The notes beneath the pieces are model-generated. The model ran no database searches. It was not told the DNA's origin and saw only the letters and a program-made list of their open reading frames with translations. The position numbers and the translations under genes were made by a program. A stretch of 64,000 bases of DNA from Tausonia pullulans (taxonomy: Eukaryota; Basidiomycota; Tremellomycetes; Cystofilobasidiales; Mrakiaceae): NCBI GenBank assembly GCA_951802195.1, contig OX637627.1, forward strand, positions 682,001-746,000. Direction: 5' to 3'. Every line of letters starts with the position of its first letter. The stretch's first letter is position 1. Of this stretch, positions 22,467-34,009 are shown piece after piece.

Positions 22467-25400
22467 TCAAGCCAGCGGTGGCATTCGCGCACGACACGAT
22501 GGGCACACGCTCCGGATCGCCAGCCAGGGCTCGAGGCATTTCGTGTGCTATCGCAGAAAAAAGGAAGGTAAAATAGGTCAGCGTTCACCCCCAGATCGAA
22601 TGAGGGTGCAAGGACCTTACAAAAACATGCCCACACGGCGCAACTGCGACCTCCTTCCTCGCAGGCCCTTCCTCTCGAAGGATGACCTCCTGGCAGATCG
22701 GGCAATGACCGAGCTCCCTTCCTCCAGCACCAGCCTCGACGTCGCTGTTCTTCTCTGGCAAAGAAGGATGCCAGTCGTACGGCGGAGGAGGTGCATATCG
22801 CGCTGGGAGGAAGAACGTCGGGCCGAGGACGTCTTGCAGGGCGAGGACGAGGATTTGCAGCAGCTGCGCCCCGACGATATATTGGAACACAGCTGCAGTG
22901 CGAGAGGACCAACGTCAGGACGTCGATATTGGACAGTCGAGGATTGTAGCTACTCACAGGACCTGTCTGCGAAAAGAACGTTCTCCTTGCCCGGCCCAAG
23001 CCCTCCCCAGAAGTAGCCGACAAGCCAGAGCCGTGCGATGGACGTGCCGAGAATGTACGACCACCGGAGCGGTCGATTCGTCCCCCGCTGGGCATTGCGA
23101 ACGATCTGGGGCACCCAAAAGAGGTAGGCAAGGAAAGTGAGGTAGGGGAAGACAATTCCGATGAGATTTCCCTGCATCAAAATGAGGAAGAGGAAAAAGA
23201 TGAGGAGGACGGCTGCGAGTGCGGGTCAGCACAACTGGACCGCAAGGAAGAGCTTCCGGATGTTGAATAGGACGCTTACGAGAGGGAGCAGACTCTGCGT
23301 GAGTATCCCGCAGTGGGTGAGGAGGCCGGGCCAGAATGGGCGTGACGACCGGCAGAGGCATCGCTCCTGGCATCGCTGGCAGGGGAACAGCAGCAGCGCC
23401 GTTGTCCGTAGCGACCACCGGCAGAGGAAGGGTCTCGCCAACTCGAGGAGGAGGAGGAGGGGGAGGAGGAATGGGAGCCGGGAATGTTGGCGTAGCATCA
23501 GGAAGGGGAGGAGAAGGAGGAGGAGCAGCGGCCGGAGCTAGAATGGGCGGGGTGGGTCGTGGTATTTCTGAAGCTTGAACTCTGGCGATAGACATGCCGA
23601 ACCACTTGACGAGGTCCAGCAAGAAGCGAGATCAGTCTGGAATAAGAAAGGAGGAGACTGAACAGCGTAGATTTGACTCACCAGCCCGAATCGGACGAAC
23701 GAAATGCATGCCAGGAAGCCTGGCGCCATCATCGAGAGCGCGATCTCCTTAAGAGGCGCCTCGTTATCGAGGAGAATTCCGGCGAGGATATGCTAAGGTA
23801 ACGTAGATTAACTTATCGTCAGCCATGTCGAGGTCTCAATTTCATGAACCGACCCTGAGAGATCGACTCACGCCCGAAAAGATCCATGCGTCCATGAAGG
23901 CCTGCATGATGACCGTCCAAAGGGCCACCTTGGATAGCTGAGACGGTGTCCGTGAGGCGTCCATCTGATGAACGAGCAGCAAAAGAATGGCGAGCTGCGC
24001 GAGGAGGGTGAGGTTGCCGTCTGAAGGACGAGAAAGGGATGAATTAACTGAGGGAACAGCCCTCAAAGGTGGAGGGCTGCACTTACAATTGATCGACATG
24101 CGCCAAAAGGACTCGGTCCGGATATTGATGCCACCTTCAACGAACCCTGCGACTCCGCACTCCCAGCTCCACCAGGCGCCACGCTCGACAGTCACATCCC
24201 AGTGATCGACGGGCGCGCCGGTCGGTCGTTGAAGTTCTTCCTCAGCAAAATCAATGTCTGCTTGTGTTAAGTGGCGCGCTGGGAAATGGAGTAGGTCAGT
24301 GATGTTCGAGGGAGCCGAGAGAAAATAGTCTACACACGTAGGGGGGCAAGCTGCAGAACAAGCTGGAGGGGGCATGTCGTTGATGGAGGCGGGATGATGT
24401 CTGGAAAATGCTGCGTCAGTCAGTCGTGATTCCTCGTTAATCCAAAAGTAGGGCGGAGAAGACCGGCTGCACCATCGTCTGAGTTCTCGATCCCGTTGTC
24501 AAAGTCCTTGGCCCTCCTCTTGACACGTTCCTCGAGCTCGGCCGCGATGAGAGAATCGATCTCCTTCCGCTCCGAGGTCATGTTCGGGAAAAAGCCCGCG
24601 AGCGGCCGAATGTCGATAGATGGAACGGCGGTGTCTGTCTGGAGGAGGAAGAAGATGGTCCCATTAGGGCGATGATGTGCTCCGAGGGCGTTAAAGTTCT
24701 GGCCGTCGAGAGAAAGGGCGCCCTGGGAAAAAAGATTGTATGATGAGAAGAGCCTCCCTTCTGCCAGAGGTCACCCGCTCTCACCTTGACAAGCGCAAAG
24801 TCCCCTGCTTTGGCCCGCGCTCGGGCATGAGTCGTGTCGTTGGACGGCCACACCAGTTCCGTCAAGCTGATGGAGAGATCCGTTTTCCGATCCTTGGGCG
24901 ACGCAAAAGGGAGAGGAGCAGCAACCTCATCCCCCTCGGATTTGTTCACCACGAGCGGCGGCTTGGGCAGCCACTCGAACGAGCCACGCATTTCAGCCCC
25001 TTTTCGCTCGTTCCTCCATGGACGTTCTAGCACTTCCTCCTCTGACACGCCAAGAAAGGTGGCTGTTGTCGTGTTGTTCTCGACCAAACGACGGTCCCAG
25101 AGGGACAGTGTCTCGTTACGCTTGCGTTCGCTGGCGAGCTTCTCCTCGGCGGTCTCCTCTGGCCAGCGGTTCTCGGCGTGGAAGAGCGGGTACTCGAGTG
25201 GAAGCGCGTGAAGTTGCGACACGAGGATTGAGTCGAGCGGGCCCGAGTTGAGCAGTGGATCGGATAGGTTGAAGGCTCTAGAGGAGGCGTGGCGAAGGAA
25301 GCCTGTGATGTTCTTCGGATAAAGGCGGTGCGAGTCGTGTAGATTGCCGGAGCGTTGTGGAGGAAGGAGGGCCTTTGAGAGCGTGAACGGTAGCGGCGTC

Positions 25401-25857
25401 GGCTATACAGGGCTCAAATGGTCAGCCCAATGTTTTCCCGTTGCAATCTCATATTTCCCCCAAGGCACCAGCAAGCAAGCGACACAAGGATACGCATGCA
25501 TGGCTCTCGCCCGGATTGAGCAAGGATGCGCTAGCGACTGACCTGTTTGAAGCCCGTGAGGTTGCCATGAAGGTAGTGGATCCACTCGGATCTATGCCTC
25601 TCAGCACGATCCAAGACCTTACCTGACGATGCAAACGAGGTTGGGACGCGTCAGTGGGCGGCGAGCACACAAGCGGGTTGACCTGCGGCCGCTTGCAACT
25701 CACGCGATGGGCCCAGCATAGGGCTTCCGTTCATCCCTCCCTCGGTCGACCCGCCGCCAGAGTTCATAACGAACATGAGGAGCATGAGGATAAGGAGGCT
25801 TGAGAAAGATTGAGCCGGGTGAGGCTGGGCTGGCCCGCCCCCCGGTAAGCGCTCCAT
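22467..25857 (-). CDS. DSC1: DSC complex RING E3 ubiquitin ligase (Dsc1/Tul1)
   Basis: Dsc1/Tul1 is the catalytic subunit of a Golgi/endosomal multi-membrane ubiquitin ligase that cleaves SREBP or sorts membrane proteins. The product starts MERLPGGG and has a hydrophobic segment SSLLILMLLMFVM that can act as a signal sequence. A long luminal domain with several N-glycosylation sequons follows (NLTG, NVT-type and NETLS sites among them). Membrane helices include LTLLAQLAILLLLVHQM, VALWTVIMQAFMDAWIFSG, IGIVFPYLTFLAYLFWVPQI and QYIVGAQLLQILVLALQDV. The C-terminus is a RING-H2 domain: HCPICQEVIL, then APCGHVF joined across an intron to HTKCLEPWLAIRSVCPSCRA, giving C-C-C-H-H-C-C-C. The stop is at 22467-22469. 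A Pro/Ala-rich loop of about 70 residues sits between helices. Individual luminal exons were not all verified. Confidence 0.88.
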
Positions 25858-27468
25858 AGTGTCGATTCTTAGACGATGATGATGACAGGTCGTTCGGGCA
25901 GCGAGGAATACGGAGGGCGCAACCCAAAGAAGAGGGGCGCCTTGTGGCCTTGAGAAGATGAGAGCGAGTCTAGATGAGCCGGAGGAGGATGGGATGACGG
26001 TTGGGGGAGACTAGACGCGACCGCCCGGACGGCTCGGGCCGTTCCGGTCGTCGATGTCGTTGTCATGATGACCATGCTCTGCTCTTCAGACTTCTGGTGA
26101 AGATGACCTTCAAAATTATCTACATTGAATCCATTTTCAGCTAACCCCATTTCAGGTCGCATGTGGCGGTGCTGTTGCCGATATAAGCGAAGAGAGGAAG
26201 GTGAAGAGCATCACGAGGGCCAGATCGACCCTCGCCGTCAAACATCACCTCCTTCGATTTCTCGCCCATCCGCACCCACCCCCATCAGATGTCTCGTAAT
26301 TTCAACAGTCTCATTGTGTGGTGGATTAAAGCTGCTTTGAGGGCGGTGGACAATGAATGAATTTGTTCTTGGCTCCAGCCTCCAGCGGAGCTGGAGGGTG
26401 GCGATTGTCTTGTTGCCTTCTGCTCGTTCTCCAGCAATCGCACCTCATGCCCAGGGATATTATACCACATTCATCAAGTTTCATCGTCTGACTGGTGCTG
26501 AGTGCGAGTAAAACGTCCAAATTTGGCTTGGCTACCGAGCTCCACGTGGGCCTGCAAAGCGTTACGTCCATCATGCACTCGTCGACTGCCCTTTCTTCGT
26601 CCCTTGCCTGCTGACGTCCCGTCTCTGTGCCTTCATCCCATTTGTCCAGGCTCGCAATTTGTCAGTCATTCGCTCTCACACTCTCTCTCCCTTCCCAGTA
26701 TGATTTGTGCCCTCGACCGCCCGACTTGCCTCGGCGTTCGTGGCCACCCCTCGACCGTTGCTACTCTTCGCCCGTCTCTCTGCCTTAATATTTGATCTGG
26801 ACTCATGCCTTTTGCTATATATACTGTCCCATTTGCCAAACGATTCGATTCGCAAGAATCAGCAGGCACTCTGCTTCAGTCACGCGCCTAAAGCGTCTGG
26901 ACAACCGCCTTCCGATCCCTGAAGCTTGCGCAGTCCCGACGAGAGCGCCGCGAGCCTATGTGTCTTTCTTGAACCCTACCCTTCTGGTAAAGAGAAGAAG
27001 GAGGAGCCAGGAAGGGTGCATAGGTTGTCGCTCTTTGGGTCGGAACTGGCCGGTCTGGTCTTTGGTTGTGAGCGGAGATCTCAAGGCCTCTTGTGTACTG
27101 AGAGACGCGAAAGGTAGAGCTGATGCAGAAAGAGGAACAGAAAGGTCGGGTAGCACGGGGCGAGTTCAGACTGGAGAGCGGCGATGTCAGATGTGCACTC
27201 CGGCTGCGGCAAGTAGGCGGGCACGTCGATAATAGAGATAGAACGACCGAATGTGAGGCTGGCTCTCACCTTCGATAATGAAGAAACTTATCTGCAAGAC
27301 CTTTGAAGGAAGAATGAGAGGTTGAGTCGCTCCAGTCGTCGTGCATGAGCGGCAAGCCTTCTCGCTTTCCTTCTACCGGCGAAGCCGGACAACGTTGAAA
27401 AGAATCATTGCTTCAACCTCAAGACCCCCAAAAAAAGACCCCACCACCTCCCTTCCCCATTTCAGGTT
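25858..27468. other. Intergenic region of 1.6 kb, no gene recognised
   Basis: It spans from the start of the DSC1 gene to the stop of the aminopeptidase gene, both on the minus strand, so it should contain the DSC1 promoter. Open frames here are short and carry no domain. CT-rich tracts on the plus strand occur near 26660-26700. A small unrecognised gene or non-coding RNA cannot be excluded. Confidence 0.35.
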
Positions 27469-30400
27469 TCAGAGCTCCCTCCCCTTAAGCCATCCCTGAA
27501 CGACCGCCGCATCGCGCTCGACCCACCTCGCCGAGGCATCGATGGCCTCCAGCGTCTGGGCGAGGGCCATCTCGTACTTGGACGTGTCTTTGGTCGCGTA
27601 GAAGGCCTTGATGTCGTCCCGATCCTTCTGCGAGGTGAGGCACGATTGGAACTTGATGAGCCGGCCGAGGGTGAGCGAGGCGCCTTCGAAGCGGTTGAAG
27701 ATCTGCGGAGAAGGAAGAGGAAAGAGCGCTCGTCAGTCGAGCCGCTCTGATGCGCGAGCAGTGCGGCGAGAAGCGAGTACGCACCATGTCGTAATTCTCC
27801 TTGAACCACGCGGTGAAGGTCCTCCGAGCGGAGAGATTGGCCGAGAGACCCGAGCAGAAGTACATGAAGTCCTGGTCCTGGACCTCCTTGCCGGCCATCA
27901 TGTCCAAAGTCGCCTGGATCAGCTCCGGGTCCAACGTCCTCGTGAGCGCGAGCATGGCAGCGATCTTGGTCGACGGATTGGCGGGCTTCTTGTACACCTC
28001 GCGAACCTTCTCCCAGTCTTGGCGGTTGCCGTTCTTGACGACGAGACCGAAGATCGAGCCGCGGAGGTCGGGCTCGATGGCCTCCTCGTCTCCAGAGGCG
28101 AACTTGGCAAAGGTCTTCTGGGCATGCTCAATGACGGGCTGGTAACCAGCGCTTCCGGCGGTGTAGAAGGCGTTAGTGCGGAGGGCCCGGATCGAGGGAG
28201 AGTCGGTCGAGGGGAACTCGAAGCCGAGACGGTCGATGAGAGGGCCGAAGAGGGAGCGCTTCAGCGCGAGGATGCCCTCGCGGACAGACTCGGGCTGCTC
28301 CCACCAGACGCTGGTGAGATCATCAAGGGCCTAGGGAGAGCGAAAGATAACTGAGTGTCAGGTAGTGACAGCAGTATGTGAAGCAGCAGAAGCTGACGAG
28401 CACGCACAGTAGCGATGGCGTCCCAAACGACCTCAGTGTCCTCGCCACCGAGCTCTGAGATGAAGCCGAGCATGCCAGTCGAGGGCGAGTATCCCGCGCG
28501 AGAGAGCCTGTGAGCGTCCGAGACGAGTCCGACGCGATCCTCAGCGGAAAGGGCAGAGTTCTTTTTGGCAGCCTCTTTGCCGAGTTTCTCTAGGTGCTCG
28601 GCCGAGTAGGCGACGCGGTAGACACCGGTCGTACCCGAATTGAGCTTGTAGAGGTTGGCGCCCTTGAGATCGACGGTTGTCTCCCGCTCGGACAGGACAG
28701 CCTTGGAGTTGACGGTCGCCTTGCCGTCGGCACCGACGGTGAGGAGGCCGAGGGGGATATGCCAGAGTGTCTTGTTCTCCTCCTCGGTGACATCACCGGT
28801 GGCGAGGAAGCGATCTTGGCGTAGCTCAAGCTTGCCATCAATCTCCTTGACGGTGACGATGGGGAAGCCGATCTGGGAAAGAAGGAAGGTCAGCCATTAA
28901 AGCTACGACCGAATCGGCGAGAGTAGCACCTTGAGTGTCCAGCTGTCGGCGATCTTGGCAATGTCGAGACCCGAAGCCTTAGAGATTCCATTCCAGAGAT
29001 CACGAGTGTTTCCATTGCCGTATGACTTCTCCTTGAGGTCTTAAGGAGAGATCGAGCGTCAGGAGGAGTCAGCATTGAACATAGCAGGGAGCGGTACAGG
29101 CACGCACAAAGGCTGACACCCTTGAGGAAGGTCTCCTCGCCAACAATCGAGCTCAGCATGCGAAGGACCGAGGCTCCCTTTGAGTATGAGATGCCGTCGA
29201 AGATCCTAGTTGAAACACAGCGTCAGGGCAACCTCCCCTGTCGATGGGAGAGAAAAACACGAACTCATTGATCTTGTTGGCGTCGGGGCAGACGACCTCA
29301 ATGGCATGCGACGAACGCTGGGCGTCGAGCGAGAGTGCCGGGAAGAGGTGACCAGTGATAAACGACGTGCGAACCTTCCACTCGGGGTAAAGGCGGTCCG
29401 GGACGATGACTTCGCCCATGAGGGTCGCAAAAGCCTCGTTGAGCCAGAGCTGCTCCCACCACTCCATTGTGACGAGGTCGCCGAACCACTGGTGGGCAAT
29501 CTCGTGACTCTGGACGGTTGCGACGCGCTTCTGGGCCGAGAGACCGGACTTGGCGTCGAAGAGAAGGACTGAGGTACGGCCGGTGATGAGACCCCAGCCC
29601 TCCATCGCTCCGGCGTCGAAGTCCGAGGCGACGAGCGAGTCGAGCTTGGGAAGGGCAAAGGGAATGTCGAAGATCTCCTCGTAGAGTGGGACTGCACGCT
29701 TGGTGACCTCGAGGGCGTACTCAACCTGGTGGACAATGTCCGAGGTCGCGTAGATCCGGAGGGGAACCGTCTTGCCCGTGAGGGGCGAGACGTACGAGTC
29801 CTCGCGGTACTCAAAGGGTCCGTTGGCGAAGGTGAGAAGGTAGGTCGACATGAGCGGGGTCGTCTCAAACTTGGTGATCTTCCACTTCGTGTCCGAAACG
29901 GGAGCCGAGGAGCCCTTGGTCTTAAGCTCAGACTTCTGCTCGGTCTTGAGCTCAGACTTCTGCTCGGTCTTGAGCTCAGACTTCTGCTCGGTTTTGATCT
30001 CGGTCTTCTGCTCGGTTTTGAGCTCCTCAGATTTGAGTGTCTTGAGGACGTTCTTGCCGATCTCCTCCACGGCGGCGGAGGGGGTGTACGGCTGCTCCGA
30101 GATGACGGGCATGTTCGAGAGCTGGCGAAAATAGAGACGAGTCGAGTGAACACGCGCCAGAGATAAGCAAGCATGCAACGAGGGCAACTCACGTTGACAG
30201 TATCAGCGTCTGAGATCATGGTGAGAGCGTAGGTCGCCTTAAGGAGAGGCTCATCCCAGCACTGAGAGAAGCCCAGCCGGTCAGCAGCTAGATTGGACAA
30301 ACGATGACCGCTGGACGCACAGGGAAGGCCGCGCGGGCGTCGGTCGGCTCGAACTGGGTGAGGGCGTAGATAGCCTCCTTGCCAGTCTCCTTGGCTGTGT

Positions 30401-31142
30401 AGGTGCTCTGGTAGTAGCCCGTCATGCTCTTGCCAAGCTTGGCACCCCAACCGAGGTTGAGTCGGATCTCGTCGCCCTCCTTGTACCCGAGGGCCTGGTC
30501 GATGTTGACGGTGACCCGCTCGAGCTTGTCGTCGCGCACAAGAGCAGAGTTCGGGATCTTCTGGAGCGTCTCAGTCTTGAGTGAGGTAGACTGGAGCGAG
30601 AGTGAGTGCACGTTGAGGTTCGGGTGCACGTTGAACGTGAGGTGGGTGAGCTTGGGCTCAAGGACCTTAAGGCTGGTGGAACAAAGTGATAAAGAGACAG
30701 CATGTCAGATCTGGACTTCCTTCGGATCCCGGCACGTGAAGAAGCCGAGAGATCAAAGTCAAAGTGAGAAAGAGACTCTTCAAGGCGACTTTCAGCCCGA
30801 GAAAATCCCTGGTTCCCGATCCAGAGATCATAGAGCGCGAAGCTCGAGAAGGCGTCGATCCTCAACGAGCTGCCCAAGCGAACGAAAGAGAGGCCAGCAA
30901 ACGAGGCTGAGAACCGAGAAGGACGGGAGAGCGGATACTACGGATTCAACCGCCCTCTCATGCAAGGCGTCTGGGCTCTCTTTTGGAATACAGCGTTCGT
31001 GAACCCGCGAGGCGATAAGGACTCACAGAATGGAACCCGATCCGACGAAGGAGCGGTTCTGCAGTGAGGTTTGGATAGTGAGATCGTAGTGGAGAGGCTT
31101 GACGTTGGTCGGGAGCCTGAAGTCTCCGGCGGCAGCGGTCAT
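27469..31142 (-). CDS. APE2: M1 family zinc aminopeptidase (Ape2/Aap1 type)
   Basis: This family removes N-terminal residues from peptides. The N-domain begins [20 protein letters not shown]. The catalytic exon has the zinc site [20 protein letters not shown] with the third ligand in [11 protein letters not shown]. The substrate motif is read as [16 protein letters not shown], where the family norm is GAMEN. The C-terminal helical domain runs through YASIFG-like unrelated text-free exons down to [11 protein letters not shown] and a TGA at 27469-27471. A four-unit repeat is inserted in the N-domain ahead of [20 protein letters not shown]. The start at 31142 has a good context (CACAATGAC). The same frame stays open upstream to ATGs at 31325 and 31439; the 31325 form would add a hydrophobic segment LLRLIAVFALILIFPPALRL. 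The number of introns is at least five. Confidence 0.9.
29924..30019 (-). repeat. 24-bp coding minisatellite, four copies
   Basis: Four 24-bp units lie at 29924-29947, 29948-29971, 29972-29995 and 29996-30019. On the minus strand they encode an eight-residue unit of the type KTEQKSEL (the first read is KTEQKTEI). The block is inside the aminopeptidase N-domain and keeps frame. Confidence 0.93.
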
Positions 31143-32158
31143 TGTGGCGGAAGAGGGATTGGAAAAAGAGGAGGAGGAGGAGGAGGAGGCGCTCGGAGAG
31201 ATGGATGGGATGGCTGTCGAGTAGAGAAGCCGGAGAGCGGGCGGGAAAATGAGGATGAGGGCGAAGACGGCGATGAGGCGTAGGAGGAAGGCGTGGCTCA
31301 GAATGTGGCCGAGAGCGGGTCTCATGCGAGTGGGGGGAGGGGGGGCGGCTCCTAAGATCTTACAGCACTCACTCGAGTGGGGGCGTGCGGAGACGGTGAG
31401 AGGACGAAGGAGAGAAGCAACGAAGGACCTGATGCTCATGCAACGGTCGGTGACAGCTTCGGAGGGAGAACTTAAGTCTGAGAGTGGTATGGAGTGGACG
31501 GTGGCAATGTGAGTGGACAGCGAGGGCCCTCATGTCTCTGCTCAGACTAGCGGCCACACACGTACCTGTGAGAGGGGGTGGGCCGAGGGGAGGGGGGATG
31601 GTGGTTGAGAGGAGAGAAACGAGCGCTGATGGTTGCGCTAGCGGGGAGCAGCAGGGATTTGCGCTTACGCTCGTCCTGTCTGAAAGAGAGCGCTGGAACA
31701 GTGGGCAGCGAGGCGGCGCTGCCCGAAGCCCGCAAAGAAAGGCACCACGCTGTCCCTTTCGCTGCCCGTGCCTTCGAAATACAACGGGTCTCGGTCCTTC
31801 GCGGGTGAAAGGGCAGTCGCTGGGCGGGAACCTGGATCGCACGAGATCGAGGCCAGTCGTCAAGGTCAAGTGACGAATGAAGGGGTGATCTCACATGCAC
31901 GCGCGCTCATCATGTCCGGTGGTCGCCGGCGTCAGAGCTTTTGACTGCTATGTAGCCGAACATTCATTGCTTGATGACCTTCGGTGACTGAACAAGAAAC
32001 AGCGCTCCTCTGGTCGTTAGCCTGCTGTTGTGGCACGCGCGTGAGGGTCCGCAGCCCAGACGGCGCGACGGACGCACTTTGAGTCCAACCGCAATCGCGC
32101 GACGCGTCCAGCCGAGTGGGCTGACCTCCAACAACCTCTTTCTTTCGGCTCACCCACC
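31143..32158. promoter_or_regulatory. Divergent region between aminopeptidase and RNase H2A genes
   Basis: About 1 kb separates the two preferred start codons and should hold both promoters. Its left 0.3 kb is an open extension of the aminopeptidase frame that may be translated from upstream ATGs, including a GAG/Ser-codon run at about 31170-31190. The rest shows no recognisable gene. Confidence 0.4.
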
Positions 32159-33785
32159 ATGGATCCCGTCCGTCCCCGGCCAGCCACGGCCCTGCTCTCC
32201 TCCTACACCTATCACTCGCCCATCTCGGCCTTCACTCAGCGTACATACATCGATGCGCCGACCGCCGCCGACGAAGTCGCGCCTACCCCTTCGTCTCCAG
32301 CCTCCGAGGTTAAGGACAAGAAGGGCAAAGGCAAGGAGAAGGTCCGCTGGATCATGGGCATCGACGAGGCCGGCCGTGGCCCTGTTCTCGGTGCGTCATC
32401 GTTTTTCCTCCAGGCCCTCCCTCCATGAGTATCCTTCAAGCATCTGACGCGATCTGGCCCCCTCTCTCTCCTTCCGTCCTACTCCTACTCCAGGCCCTAT
32501 GGTGTACGGCTGCGCCTTTTGCCCCCTCTCCTTTGTGCCCACACTAGAAACTCTCGGCTTCGACGACTCCAAGGCCCTCTCCCACCAAACGCGGGACGAT
32601 CTCTTCGAACTCTTCTCCAACTCGCACGAAGCCGGTAGCGACGACGGCAACATCGTTAGCCACGAAGAGCTCCACTACTCGACACGCGTTCTCGCGCCTA
32701 GGGAGATCAGTCGGGATATGCTGAGAGGTACGGCGGGCGTCAACTTAAACAGGCAGGCGGAGGAGGCGACTATTGCGCTCATTGGGGAAGTCGTCAGGCG
32801 GGGGGTCGACATCGCTGAGGTGAGTGAGCGGTAATGACCTCCCGAGCCACTCCAGGTTTCACAAAATGACTCGAATATGAAGTGCTACGTTGATGCTCTG
32901 GGAGCCTGCGGTCCCTGGCAGGCCAAGCTCTCTGCGCTCTTCCCGTAAGTCCAATCCTCGTCAACTCAAGGTCACTTCACCCCGACTGACATTGCGTTGC
33001 GGACGACTCGCCATGCCTGCCCTCTCTCTCAGCACGATCGCCTTCACCGTCTGTCCGAAGGCCGACTCGCTCTTCAAGATCGTTGGAGCCGCTTCTATCG
33101 CCGCCAAGGTCCTCTCTTTCTCTCTCTTTGACCTTCACCGCGACCCCCGCCTCTAAGTCAGCTTCCTCATTCTATCCCTCAGATCACCCGCGACCGCTGG
33201 ATTGAGCACTGGATCCACCCCGAACCCATTCCCATTGTCCCCATCCCCATCGAAGAGACCCCCGCGGCCGCTAAGAAGCGGAAGCTTGCTGCTACATCGA
33301 GCAGCGGGAGTGTTGGTGGTGGGGGCAAAGGAAAGAAGGCGAAGCTGGTTCAGGTTGGGGAGATGTCGGAGAATGAGGGGGATGAAAGAGAAGGGGAGGG
33401 GGAAGGAGAGGCGGAGAACCTGGAGGTGGCGGTGGCGACGAAGAATGGACTTGGCTCAGGGTATCCCTCCGGTGAGTGATGCCATCCCTTCACGCTCATG
33501 TCCCAACATGCCTGATCGGTCGCCCACGCAACAGACCCCAACACCAAACGCTACCTCACCACCGCCCTCGACCCTATCTTTGGCTTTCCCTCCCTCGTCC
33601 GTTTCTCCTGGTCGACTGTCAAGGTCCTCCTCGATAAGGAGGCCAAAATGGTCCGGTGGATCGATCAAGTCGGCGCTGGGAGCGGCCACAGGGCGTACTT
33701 TGGGTCGAACAAGACGGATGTGGCGGACAGGGAGAGGGTGAGAGTTTGGAAAGAGGTTGGGCTGCGAAGCGTTGGGGAGCTCTGA
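32159..33785 (+). CDS. RNH201: Ribonuclease H2 catalytic subunit A
   Basis: RNase H2 cuts the RNA strand of RNA-DNA hybrids and removes single ribonucleotides from DNA. Exons read: 32159-32390, 32494-32819, 32883-32946, then exons starting at the CACGATCGCC, ATCACCCGCG and ACCCCAACAC borders. The active-site set is visible: MGIDEAGRGPVLGPMVYGC (DEAGR with Asp and Glu), FDDSKALSHQTRDDLF (DSK), YVDALGACGPWQAKLSALFP (catalytic Asp) and DSLFKIVGAASIAAKITRDR (SIxAK and the last Asp). The product ends RVWKEVGLRSVGEL. Between the last catalytic block and the DPNTKRYL block lies a Lys- and Glu-rich insertion of about 70 residues with a KKRKL stretch that could be a nuclear signal. The N-terminal 60 residues before the domain are also an extension. 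Confidence 0.94.
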
Positions 33786-34009
33786 GAGTGGTTCTTGGGT
33801 CGCTTGACATCTTTCGTGTTGGATTGCATGTATGTGCCGCACCACTTCCCTTCCTGAGTCAAGGCTTGAGAACCGACTTGCCTGGTTGCTGCCCCTGCTC
33901 TCCTCTCTGCATTCTTTGGACAGCGCCGCCCGTATCTATCTTTATTGGACATTCATTTTATCCCCGAGACACAAGTAACGAGACTAGGAAAAATGATGAC
34001 AGGCTCCAT

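Noticed and set aside
29206-30450. 414-codon open frame on the minus strand
   Set aside because: It is a frame-shifted shadow of the M1 aminopeptidase exons, with Ser/Arg/Pro bias and no domain.
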